DNA of 64,000 bases from positions 57,912,008 through 57,976,007 of the forward strand of contig CM059973.1 of the NCBI GenBank assembly GCA_030490835.1, read 5' to 3'. Shown piece by piece: positions 8,955 through 19,239 of the stretch. Within the stretch, counting starts at the first letter, position 1. Each line of letters opens with the position of its first letter. Origin of the DNA: Annona cherimola (taxonomy: Eukaryota > Streptophyta > Magnoliopsida > Magnoliales > Annonaceae). A program made the position numbers and the translations under genes. The notes under the pieces are model-generated. The model made no database searches. It was given only the letters and a program-made list of their open reading frames with translations, and was not told the origin of the DNA.

Positions 8955-11900
8955 ATGGATAGCGGTTGTTCAAGGCATATGACCGGTGAAAGAAGTTTGT
9001 TTCATAAACTTAAGCCTTGCAACGATGGAATGGTTGCCTTTGGAAATAATGAAAAAGGTAAAATTAAAGGTAAAGGAAATATACTTAGTACCTCAAATGC
9101 ATGCATGGAAGATGTTTTGTTTGTTGAAGGACTCAAACACAATTTAATGAGTATTAGCCAATTATGTGATAAAGGATATAAAGTTGTGTTTGAATCATCT
9201 ATATGTAATGTATTTGATGGAGAACATATCATGTTTAGTGGTAAACGACATGGAAATGTTTATTTGGTTTCACTTGATGAATTGAATGGTCAATGTCTTA
9301 TGGCCATTGATAATGATCCATGGGTTTGGCATAAAAGGCTTGGACATGTAAACATGGGAAATATAAAGACCCTTTGGAAAAAGAATTTGGTAGAAGGATT
9401 ACCAAAGTTGAAATATGACAAAGACAAAATTTGCAAGGCATGTCAATTATCAAAACAACCCAAGATGCCTTTCTCTACCAAAAAGGAAATTTCCACCACA
9501 AAGCCACTTGAATTACTACATATGGATCTATACGGGCCATCCGACATTCTAACCATTGGTGGAAAGAAATATGTATTTGTCATAGTTGATGATTTTTCAA
9601 GATTCACTTGGATAATTCTCTTAGCTAGTAAAGATGAAGCCTTCTCTATGTTTGCAACTTTTGTGAATTTGGTGCAAAATGAAAAACAGAGTACTATTGT
9701 GACCATAAGAAGCGATCATGGTGGCGAATTTGAAAACAAACGATTCATGGAATTTTGTAATGAAAAAGGAATTCACCACACATTTTCTGCACCAAGAACT
9801 CCACAACAAAATGGAGTAGTTGAAAGGAAAAATAGAACTATACAAGAGATGGCTAGAACTATGCTAAATGAGAGCAATCTATCCAAGAAATTTTGGGGTG
9901 AAGCTGTGAGTACAGCTTGTCATGTTTTGAATCGTGTTACCATTCGAGCAATCTTGAAAAAGACTCCATATGAACTTTGGAAAGGAAGGAAACCAAATAT
10001 ATCTTATTTTCATGTTTTTTGATGTACATGTTATGTTTTAAACAATGGAAAAGTCAACTTGGGAAAATTAGATGCCAAAAGTGATGAGGCTATATTCCTT
10101 GGTTATTCATCAAATAGCAAAGCATATAGAGTATTCAATAAACGAAATCAAGTTGTAGAAGAATCCATACATGTTGTATTTGATGAATTTAACCAAACTC
10201 CGAGAAAGGAGGATGAACTAAGTGATGCAGATGAGACGAAAGGCAAAGAACAACCAAAGGAACTCGAGCTCAAGCCAGAAAATCCAGAGGAGGAAGAGGT
10301 AAGTGAAGGTAATGAATCTTACAAACCTCCAACTGATTTAAAGTTTAAAAATGCCCATCCAATTGAACAAGTTATTGAAAACATATATGAAGGAGTAAAA
10401 ACTAGAAGATCAAAACAAAACGTTTATGGCCAATATGCGTTTGTATCGAAAATTGAACCAAATACCATTGAACAAGCTCTTAATGATGAAAATTGGGTTA
10501 TTTCAATGCAAGAAGAGCTAAATCAATTCGAAAGAAACAATGTATGGCATTTAGTTCCTAGACCAAACAATCATACAGTCATTGGTACAAAATGGGTATT
10601 TAGGAACAAATTAGACGAAAGCGGTCTTGTAATTAGAAACAAGGCAAGATTAGTAGCCAAAGGGTATTCCCAAGAAGAAGGAATTGATTTTGAAGAATCA
10701 TATGCACCCGTGGCTATATTAGAAGCCATACGCATCCTACTAGCATTTGCTTCTCATATGAACTTCAAATTGTTTCAAATGGATGTAAAAAGCGCATTTT
10801 TGAATGGTTATTTGAATGAAGAAGTATATGTTGAACAACCCCCTGGTTTTGAAGAAAAGGATCAATCAAAGTATGTTTATAAATTAACCAAAGCGTTATA
10901 TGGACTAAAACAAGCACCAAGAGCTTGGTATGAAAGGTTAAATAGATTCTTGATTGATCATGAGTTTCAAAGAGGGAAAGTAGACACTACTTTATTCATC
11001 AAGTACAAAAATAAAAATATTTTGATTGTACAGATTTATGTGGATGACATAATATTCGGTGCTACTGATGAAAATCTTTGTCAAGAATTTTCTAAGATAA
11101 TGCAGAATGAGTTCGAAATGAGCATGATGGGAGAATTAAATTTCTTCCTTGGACTACAAATCAAGCAACAAAGTGAAGGAATATTTCTGAACCAGTCCAA
11201 GTATGTCAAAGAGATGCTCAAGAAATTTGGAATGCAGAATAGCAAAGGGGCAAACACTCCAATGAGCTCAACAATCAAAATCGACACGGATGAAAACGGT
11301 AAAAGTATCGATCAAAAGCTTTATAGGAGCATGATAGGATCTTTGCTTTATCTAACTGCTTCTAGACCCGATATCTTATTTAGTGTTTGTATGTGTTCTA
11401 GATTTCAAGCATGTCCCAAAGAATCACATCTACTTGCTGTGAAAAGAATTTTTAAATATTTGATGAAAACCACAAACCTTGGACTATGGTATCCAAAGGG
11501 GTCAACCTTTGATCTAATCGGCTATTCGGATGCAGACTTTGCCGGATATAAAGTAGATAGAAAAAGTACCAGTGGAACTTGTCAATTTCTTGGACATATG
11601 GTAGTTTCATGGCATTCAAGAAAACAAACAAGTGTTGCACTATCTACTGCGGAAGCCGAATACATAGCCGCCGGTAGTTGTTGTGCCCAATTACTTTGGA
11701 TGAAACAGCAATTAAAGGATTATGGTATTGATTATGTTGATATTCCTATTAGATGTGATAATACAAGTGCAATTTGTTTGACTAAAAATCCTGTATTGCA
11801 TTCTAGAACCAAACATATTGATGTGAGACATCATTTTATTCGTGAACATGTTGAAAATCATGATGTGTGCTTAGAATATGTAAAAACAGAAGACCAAATC

Positions 11901-11981
11901 GCTGATATCTTTACCAAACCTCTAGCCAAAGATTCATTTTGTAAGATTAGGAATGATATGGGGATGATAGAGCTTAACTAA
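8955..11981 (+). pseudogene. pol: Element 2 pol polyprotein with one in-frame stop
   Basis: One continuous frame of 1009 codons broken only by TGA at 10020-10022, where the related element 1 has GGA. Protease motif DSGCSRHMTG is at the start; the integrase HHCC finger (WHKRLGHVN...CKACQLSK) and the three catalytic acids (LLHMDLYGP, IRSDHGGEF, NGVVERKNR) follow. Reverse transcriptase has [24 protein letters not shown] and QIYVDDIIF; RNase H has [17 protein letters not shown] and CDNTSA. The stop falls late in integrase, before reverse transcriptase. A second oddity is codon 10716-10718, ATA (Ile), where element 1 and copia elements generally have Arg in the [11 protein letters not shown] block. 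Without readthrough the product would lack reverse transcriptase. Confidence 0.93.
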
Positions 11982-12015
11982 GGAAAAATGCATAAGAAAA
12001 TTAAAATTGGAAAAT

Positions 12016-12180
12016 GTCAAGTCGATGAGTCAAGTCGACTCCAGGGACGCCAGGTCGACTCCGCTTCATAAGCGAAGTCGACTCCGCTAGGGTCGAAGTC
12101 GACTCCGCCCCCAGGCGAAGTCGACTCCAGAAGGACCGAAGTCGACTTCGCCTAGGGCAAGTCGACTCCGCGAGCGCGAC
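12016..12180. repeat. GTCGAC array in the pol-env spacer of element 2
   Basis: Seven GTCGAC hexamers in about 165 bp between the pol stop (11981) and the post-pol ORF, typically AAGTCGACTCCGC or AAGTCGACTTCGC. It is GC-rich against an AT-rich background and resembles the LTR arrays, although it is internal. A decayed counterpart with GTCGAC and GTTGAC units is present on the minus strand at about 63190-63320, so this is a family feature rather than a chance event. Confidence 0.9.
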
Positions 12181-12372
12181 CGTCCGACTTCCGTGCCTAT
12201 TTCTTCTTCTTCTCTTTCTTTTCTTCCTCATTTCTTTCCGGCCTCCCTGTTTCTCTTCTTCTCCGGCGATTTCTTCCTCATCTCCGGCAAACCTTTCCAG
12301 CAAAGCCTTTTCTCTCTTTTCAGTTTTATTCTCCATTTCTTGCAAGTCCCATTCTCAAAATCCAAACTCCAA

Positions 12373-13965
12373 ATGGCACCAAAGAAAGCAGTATCAAAAC
12401 CATACCCCAAACAGGTTCCCACACAACCACAACCTTCATCTCAACCAAAAGAAGTTCCTAGAAGAACTAGGACTCCATCAAAAAGAGCCAGAGAGGAACC
12501 ATCAACTTCGACGGGTAAACGGGTTCGATTCCAAACCTCCACTCAATCATCGGAACAAGCCACAAGGTCGGAAAGCCAACCTCATGCCCAAGCTTCACAA
12601 AGCACACACTCCGGAGCAAGCAGAAGGGGTACTGCGGCAACGGGCAAAACTCAAGTCTTAAAGATGCCCACTACATACTTCAGAACCGAAATCAATCACG
12701 GCCGGTTCTACAAGAACTTCTATGAACGAAAGGTATTCATACCGAAAATCATAGATTTCAAATTTTTGAAAGATTATGGGTCCGACATAGAAGACCTATT
12801 GGATTTTCAAGGATGGACCAAATTACTCAAAGAGGATGACAAGGTCTATCCAGATCTTACCAGAATATTTTACTATGAATGGGATGAAGAAAATTTTGGC
12901 ACACATGTCAAAGAAGTAGATATAGATTTTGGAATAGGGTTAAGTCCAAGCCAAACCAGAGCAATGAGTCATTTAGGACAGATACTTGGAGTCCCTTTCA
13001 TCGAAGAGCCTTCTCCGGAAGATCTTACCATGGATCAGATATATAATCAGCTCACCCGGAGTAACAAGTATCACCCGGGGATCAAGTTTCTTCGATACAT
13101 GGATTTGTCACCCAGACTTCGGGTATTAAGGCTTCTCATTGCTCATTGCATCTACCCCAAAGGTGGTGGTAGAAATCAGTTAAACCCACAAGAAGCTGGA
13201 ATCTTATGGAAGGTAGCAAACAAAGTCAAAGTGAGTCTACCTAAATTATTTCTAGAAGCCTTGGCAAGTCGAAAGGATAATCCAAGGGGCGTCCTTCCTT
13301 ACGGCACTTGGATCACAAAGATCCTTGAACATTTTGAAGTGGACATTGAAGGCGAGCCATTCGAAGTGCTCAAGTCCACAAATGCAATCAACAAGGCACT
13401 AATTCAGAGGATGAAAATCAATGTACTTGAACTCCGACCCGATGCTCCAGAAGAAGAGCATCAAGAGGACCAAGCACAAGCTGAGGGGGAGCAACCTCTC
13501 GAAGCTCCGGCTGCTCCAGAAGAGCCACCATCACCTCAATCCCACGGCTCCTACTCCCCACAAGGATCCGTTGCACGAGAACGGGTACCTCCAACCGCTT
13601 CTGAGGAGGTCACCCTAAGGGATCTCAAAGATGAAATCATTGCCATGAAGGCAGAAATGGGCTATCAAGAAAACCGGATGACAAGTCTTGTCACCGGTGT
13701 CCTTAATGCGATTGAAGATATGCATTCCCGACAAGATAGAATCGAGCGGGAAATGCGTAAAATCCGATATCATCTTGCATCAGGCCATCATAAGAAGAGA
13801 CCCATGCCTGAACTCGATCCCTACGAGTCGGGTTCAGTTCATCGAGAGGCAACTCCCGATCACGCTTCTCTTGTTTACTCCTCGGCCCATCATTGTCCCA
13901 TCAAACCTATTCCATATCCGATCTCTCAATTTCAATTCATCAAATCGTTATTTTTGCTTGATTGA
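12373..13965 (+). CDS. Post-pol (env-position) ORF of element 2
   Basis: 530 codons from the first ATG of the frame; the frame is open further upstream to about 12193 but with no ATG. Residues 1-100 are Pro/Ser/Arg-rich with a basic cluster (PSKRAREE, GKRVRF). Residues about 110-345 resemble the domain named 'putative plant transposon protein' in plant databases (FYERKVFIPKIIDF, then a WTKLL and VYPDLTRIFYYEW block). Residues about 415-475 are a predicted coiled coil (LRDLKDEIIAMKAEMG...). SIRE1-type elements carry an env-like ORF in this place. I see no clear signal peptide or membrane span in this product, so 'envelope' describes position only; the function is unknown. The frame is intact. 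Confidence 0.8.
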   Translation: MAPKKAVSKPYPKQVPTQPQPSSQPKEVPRRTRTPSKRAREEPSTSTGKRVRFQTSTQSSEQATRSESQPHAQASQSTHSGASRRGTAATGKTQVLKMPTTYFRTEINHGRFYKNFYERKVFIPKIIDFKFLKDYGSDIEDLLDFQGWTKLLKEDDKVYPDLTRIFYYEWDEENFGTHVKEVDIDFGIGLSPSQTRAMSHLGQILGVPFIEEPSPEDLTMDQIYNQLTRSNKYHPGIKFLRYMDLSPRLRVLRLLIAHCIYPKGGGRNQLNPQEAGILWKVANKVKVSLPKLFLEALASRKDNPRGVLPYGTWITKILEHFEVDIEGEPFEVLKSTNAINKALIQRMKINVLELRPDAPEEEHQEDQAQAEGEQPLEAPAAPEEPPSPQSHGSYSPQGSVARERVPPTASEEVTLRDLKDEIIAMKAEMGYQENRMTSLVTGVLNAIEDMHSRQDRIEREMRKIRYHLASGHHKKRPMPELDPYESGSVHREATPDHASLVYSSAHHCPIKPIPYPISQFQFIKSLFLLD

Positions 13966-14366
13966 CAAAAAGGGGGAGATAGAATAGGAAGTGAGTTGAA
14001 AGTTTTTAGGTTTTGGGTTGGGTACATTGTATTTAAGGTTTCATTTATGCTTTAATTTTTGTTCTATGTAATGAAACTTCATATATACATATATGAAAAG
14101 ATGTTTTATTGGTTTATGATTGATATATTTGATAAGTGATTGCAATTTTTATAAATACAAAGTATTCTTAATGATTAATACTCAATATATGGCTTGAAAG
14201 GTATTCAAGCATATTCTATGCCAAAATAACTAATGTTCTGAAAAAGTTCTCAACTCTAAATTATATGTTCAAGAAATATACTCTGTTTTCTCAAATGAAC
14301 ATGTTTGAATTTTTGAAAGGTATCAACTCAAAATGAAGTTTTGTCAATCATCAAAAAGGGGGAGAT
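13966..14366 (+). other. Element 2 3' untranslated region with two polypurine tracts
   Basis: An internal tract AAAAAGGGGGAGAT lies at 13967-13980, directly after the ORF stop, and the LTR-adjacent tract AAAAAGGGGGAGA at 14354-14365, one base before the 3' LTR. The latter is the expected plus-strand primer. Between them is about 370 bp of AT-rich sequence without an ORF. Element 3 has the same doubled arrangement. Confidence 0.85.
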
Positions 14367-16178
14367 TGTTGGAAACAATGTTCAAAATAAAACAAATTGG
14401 CCAAGGATTGAGTTTTGATGATTAACAAGAACTAGTTTGAGTATATATATATATATATGACTAATATGTTTGCCAAGTGTTTAAGGAAAGCAGAGAAGTC
14501 AAGTCGATCTTCGAGTCGACTTGAACTTAGACTTGGGAGTGAAGTCGATAGTGAAGTCGACTCCACTAACGACTTCAAACAAGCCAAAACTGGACAAAGT
14601 TGAAAATGGAATTCTGACGAGTGAAGTCGCAAGCCAAGTCGACTCCACATGCGACTTGGGTAGTCAAGTCGCATACGAAGTCGACTTCAGCATCGACTTC
14701 GAAGTACACAAAAATGTCCAGCGTTGAAATCTGGCTCCCGAAGATGCGAAGTCGCAGACGAAGTCGACTCCAAGTGCGACTTGGGCGAAGTCGCAAACCA
14801 GGTCGACTCCAACTTCGACTTGAGAAGATTTGAAGTCCAAGATGAAGATTCAAGCATATCCAAGACATCCATTTGAAGTTTCTCACATACAAATGAGCTT
14901 TAAAGCCTATTCTTAAAGTGACTTAAGATCAAAGCAAGAATTCAAGTTCAAGTTCAAATCAAGTCTATCAAGCTCAAAGCAAATCTTCAAGCTAGCTTCC
15001 AAATGGAGTAAAAACCAAGTCATGAAGACCCAGTGAGTCCAAAACAAAGCTTTCAAATGGTTTGCAAGATTCAAGACATTTCAAGAAGATCAAGGCGTTT
15101 CTGCAATAGACCAAGCCAAGTCGCAACCCAAGTCGACTTCAGGATCGACTTGAGTTGAAGTCTGAAAGCCAAGTCGACCCAAGTCTCAGACTTGAATTTC
15201 TGAAGAACCCAAGTCGCAGGCCAAGTCGACTCCATGTACGACTTGGAAGCCAAGTCGCAGGCCAAGTCGACTTCATCTTCGACTTGGAGTATAACGGTCA
15301 AATTTTTGACCGTTGGAGTTCATTTATTGCACGCCAACTACTTCTACAATGTTCATATTTTCCTCAATCTATAAAAAGACATTCAAATGAACGTGAGAAA
15401 AATAAGAGACACTACTATAAAGATCAAAGAGAGAAAAGAAGTACAAGAAAGACTTTCAAAATACTTTTTCTCCATATTTGAGTGTTTCAAAGGAAGAAAG
15501 AGCTTCAAACTGCAAGTTGCTTCAACAATCATCATTCAAGCTACTTTTGATTTCTTCCTCGAGCTCAAAACTGCCTACACAAATCTGTAAAGTGTAGTTT
15601 TTATTCATTTCTTTATTTGGTTGTATAAATCTTGATTTAGCTTGGGTAGCTAAGATCAAGTGTATGCAAAGTAGGGTGTGATTGGAGTGAGACTCATCAC
15701 CTACTTGTGCAAGTGATTGTATATGCCCCCTAGAGCTTTGAATCTAGAAGAGAGCAAGTGGCTCTAGTTGTATATGCCCCCTAGAGCTTTGAATCTAGAA
15801 GAGAGCAAGTGGCTCTAGTTGTATATGCCCCCTAGAGCTTTGAATCTAGAAGAGAGCAAGTGGCTCTAGTTGTTATGCCCCCTAGAGCTTTGAATCTAGA
15901 AGAGAGCGGTGACTCTAAGTGTATTCGTGGAATACATAGTGGAACCCAAGTCACAACGGAGTGTGAGCTTGGAAGAGTGGAGTAGGGAAGGTTTGCCCGA
16001 ACCACTATAAATCTTGTGTTCTACTTATTTTTACTACTTTATCTTATTTGCTCTCCATTCGCTTAAAAAGGGGATTAACTTTTTCAAGGGGTTAAGATTT
16101 TTAAGTTTACAAAAGAAATTTTAAAGAACCCAATTCACCCCTCCCCTCTTGGGTTAGGCCATCAACTCGGGACCAACA
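14367..16178 (+). repeat. 3' LTR of copia element 2
   Basis: 1812 bp, TG...CA, near-identical to the 5' LTR. It is followed by the second ACACC target duplication (16179-16183). It contains GTCGAC arrays at about 14494-14820 and 15118-15290, TATA box 15370-15378, and the 51-bp repeat array 15720-15913. Confidence 0.96.
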
Positions 16179-16385
16179 ACACCATCTTGGATAGCAATCC
16201 AAGAATCCATATCGGTAGCCATGATGAGTTGCTTCATACGAAGCTTCCAATAGCCAAAGTTGTTCCCATCAAACAATGGTGGCCTTGTAAAAGATTGGCC
16301 CTCGGCAAAAGCGGGAACGGAAGTAGATTGGGATGCCATGATAATGGATCTCTTTGATTCAATTCAAAGACCTGCTCTGATACCA
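16179..16385 (-). pseudogene. Element 1 gag N-terminus and primer binding site
   Basis: Minus-strand ATG at 16339 opens a 53-codon gag start almost identical to that of element 2 (MASQSTSVPAFAEGQ, FDGNNFGYWKLRM) that runs into the border with element 2; the last codons in the open frame are LTR sequence. The tRNA-Met primer site, read TGGTATCAGAGCAGGTC on the minus strand, is at 16369-16385, two bases from the LTR. Confidence 0.92.
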
Positions 16386-16387
16386 CT

Positions 16388-17997
16388 TGTTGGGTCCCGA
16401 ATTGATGGCAAAACCCAAGAGGGGAGGGGTGAATTGGGTTCTTAAAAATTTACAACTTAAACAAAAACTTTACCCCAGATTAATCTAGTCCCCTTGAATG
16501 AAGAAACAGAATGGAAAGCAAAGTAATGTAGAGAGCAGAAATAAAAGCAAGTAGACAAGAATTTTTATAGTGGTTCGGGCAACCTCCCTACTCCACTCTT
16601 CCAAGCTCACACACCTTGTGACTTGGGTTCCACTATTGTATTCTCTCAATACAATTAGAGCCTCTTGCTCTCTTCTAGATTCTAGCTCTAGGGGGCATCA
16701 ACAACTAGCACAAGTAGGTGATGAGTCACACTCCAATCACACACTACTTTGCTATCACTTGATCTTAGCTACCCAAGCTAAATCAAGTTCAATACAAACA
16801 AATAAGCAATGAAATAAATCTACACTTTACAGATGTGTAGAAGCAGTTTGGTGCAGAGAAGAACTTGTAGTAATGGCTTTGAAGATTCTGAAATGAAGCT
16901 CTTGCAGTTTGAAGTAGAGTTTTTCTTCTTTGAGTGGCTTGATCTCTTTTGAGCTCTTGAAGATGGTAGTTAAGCACACTTAATGTTTCTCAGCTACTTC
17001 TCTCGTCCACCATGAATGCTATTTATAATTTTGGAGGGAATCCGAACGTTAGAAGGTAGGTGGCGCGCATTTAATGCGCCAACGTTCGAATAAATTCCGA
17101 CCGTTGCGACCCAAGTCGCATGTGGAGTCGACTTCGGATGCGACTTCGCCCAAGTCGCAGATGGAGTCGACTTCGGGTGCGACTTCGCTTCTCCGTCGCA
17201 ACTTCAAGTTCCAGTCAGGGTCGACTTGGGTTCTCGACTTGACCCAAGTCGCAGGTGGAGTCGACTTCGGGTTCGACTTCACCTCGACAGTTGGCTTCAT
17301 GAACTTGGAACTTGGAAACTTTTGTTTTGCTTAGTCTTTCTCAAGCCTTTTAATTCCTTTGCAATTTTTGTTACTCTTTGGATCATGGTGTCTTGCTTTC
17401 ATTAGCTCCAAGATTTGCAAACCTTAAATCCTTGAATCTTGAACATTTGGATCTTGTGAATCTTGAAGAGCTTGACCCTTGCATGATTGATTCAAGCTCC
17501 TTGCTTCGCATTGGACTCATGACTTGATTTCATCTTGAATATGCATTCCAGCTTATCTTCTGAAAAATCGCCTCTGCCCGATCGAAGTCGATGTCGGAGT
17601 CGACTTCGGCTGCGACTTCACCTCAAGTCGCACGTGGAGTCGACTTGGGGTGCGACTTCGGCACTTCGTGTTGAGCTTCGACTCTGGACAGTTTTTGTCA
17701 TCTGAGGTCGATGTCGAGGTCGACTTCGTTTGCGACTTGGCTACCCAAGTCGCAGGTGGAGTCGACTTGGCCTGCGACTTCACTTGCTCTTCTCCCGTTT
17801 TCAACTCTGGACAGTTTTGCATGTTTGAAGTCGATCTTGGAGTCGACTTGGGATACGACTTGGCTTCTATACTTGATTTTCTTCAAATGATTATTCCTTA
17901 AACATTTCCATAAACTTGTTAGTAGCCAAGACTTACTCAAATTGATTTGTTAATCATCAAAACATAGATTTAGCTAGTTTTCCACATATTTCCAACA
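16388..17997 (-). repeat. 5' LTR of copia element 1
   Basis: 1610 bp; in minus orientation it begins TGTTGGAAATATGTGG and ends CGGGACCCAACA. It contains GTCGAC arrays at about 17105-17290 and 17580-17860, a TATAAATAG box (minus strand, near 17020) preceded by an AACGTT/ACCGTT pair around 17080-17105, and one copy of the CTAGAGC hairpin unit near 16675-16695. The LTR abuts CTAAT (17998-18002), the expected target duplication, inside element 3 coding sequence. Confidence 0.93.
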
Positions 17998-18002
17998 CTA
18001 AT

Positions 18003-18914
18003 GAGATTCTTTGTCAAGAATTTTCTGAACTTATGCAGAAAGAATTTGATATGAGTATGATGGGGGAGCTAAACTTCTTCCTTGGACTACAAATTAAACA
18101 ATCAAGTGAAGGGATCTTCATAAACGAGTCCAAGTACATCAAGGAAATGTTAAAGAAGTCTGGCATGGAAAACATCAATGGGGCAAACACGCTTATGAGC
18201 TCAACCATTAAAATTAACAAGGACGAGAAAGGCAAATTAGTTGATATAAAATTATATAGAAGCATGATAGGTTCTTTATTATATTTAACTGCTTCTAGGC
18301 CTGATATATTGTTTAGTGTGTGTATGTGCTCTAGATTTCAATCATGTCCAAAAGAATCACACTTGGTAGCTGTAAAAAGAATTTTCAGATATCTAGTAGA
18401 TACTACCAACATAGGACTTTGGTATCCAAAGGGTTCTAATTTTGATCTAATCGGCTACTCGGACGCGGATTTTGCCGGCTACACAGTAGATAGAAAAAGC
18501 ACTAGTGGAACATGTCAGTTTCTTGGGAACATGTTGGTTTCATGGTTTTCAAGAAAACAAACTAGTGTTGCTCTATCCACCGCGGAAGCCGAATACATTG
18601 CCGCCGAGAGCTGTTGTGCCCAATTGCTTTGGATGAAACAACAACTTAGGGATTATGGCATGAACTTTAAAGATATACCTATTACATGTGATAATACAAG
18701 TATCATATGTTTAACTAAAAATCCAGTATTGCATTCTAGAACCAAACATATAGACCTTAGACATCATTTTATTAGAGAACATGTAGAAAATCATGACATA
18801 TATTTGGAATATGTAAGAACAGAAGATCAAATTGCAGATATATTCACTAAACCTCTAGCAAAAGAACCATTTTATAAAATTAGTAATGATATGGGAATGC
18901 TTGAATTAACTTAG
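18003..18914 (+). pseudogene. Element 3 pol fragment (end of reverse transcriptase and RNase H)
   Basis: Starts inside reverse transcriptase just after the YVDD region ([28 protein letters not shown]) and runs without a break through RNase H ([44 protein letters not shown]) to TAG at 18912-18914. The upstream part was separated by insertion of element 1 and is outside the window. This is a plus-strand copia element of the same env-less type as element 1. Confidence 0.92.
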
Positions 18915-19239
18915 CAAAGCACAAACTGAGGGGGAGCACAGGTTCAGGGGGGCAACCCCACCATTCTCATAAAATTTTGCCCACTCTATCTCAATTTTTT
19001 GATACATTGAAAAAAAGGGGGAGAAGAGATCGGGATTTGAGTCTCCGTTTTAAATGTTTGTATAAATGATTTTAACTTGTGATATATTGGAAGTGAAATA
19101 TGTATGTTAAACTCATATTTTTAACTTGTGATTTATTGGAAATGTATGTTAAAAATCATAATGCAAAAATAGTTTGTTTTAAAGACATTGAAAGGTATAT
19201 ACTCAAATCATTTTTGTCAATCATCAAAAAGGGGGAGAT
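18915..19239 (+). other. Element 3 spacer with repeated polypurine tracts
   Basis: 325 bp between pol and LTR, no ORF. GGGGGAG motifs occur near 18930, 19016-19024 (AAAAAAAGGGGGAGAAG) and 19226-19238, the last abutting the LTR. The spacer is too short for an env-position ORF. Confidence 0.8.

Larger units (their letters stand above)
5237..16178 (+). mobile_element. Young, nearly intact copia (Sirevirus-like) retrotransposon, element 2
   Basis: A 10,942-bp element with 1.8-kb LTRs, primer site, gag, pol, an extra ORF after pol and a polypurine tract, flanked by perfect 5-bp duplications ACACC (5232-5236 and 16179-16183). Removing it and one ACACC copy restores continuity of element 1 gag, so it is younger than element 1. 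Order of domains (protease, integrase, reverse transcriptase, RNase H) is that of Ty1/copia; the tRNA-Met primer site, two knuckles in gag, repeated GGGGGAG tracts and the post-pol ORF fit Sirevirus (SIRE/Maximus). One in-frame stop in pol (10020-10022) makes this copy probably non-autonomous. Confidence 0.96.
1..17997 (-). mobile_element. Copia (Sirevirus-like) retrotransposon, element 1, minus strand, interrupted by element 2
   Basis: The order on the minus strand is 5' LTR 16388-17997, tRNA-Met primer site 16369-16385, start of gag 16339-16179, a 10.9-kb insertion (element 2), rest of gag 5236-3539, pol about 3516-556, polypurine region, then 3' LTR (1-173, running off the edge). The copy is dead: pol has a 99-nt deletion and two in-frame stops, and gag is split. 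It carries no extra ORF between pol and the 3' LTR, unlike element 2. It is inserted in the reverse transcriptase region of element 3; the right-hand duplication should be CTAAT (17998-18002), and its partner lies outside the window. Confidence 0.92.

Noticed and set aside
12193..12372. Hydrophobic N-terminal extension of the post-pol ORF, resembling a signal peptide
   Set aside because: The frame has no ATG before 12373; the hydrophobic codons come from a CT-rich tract, so a signal peptide is not supported.
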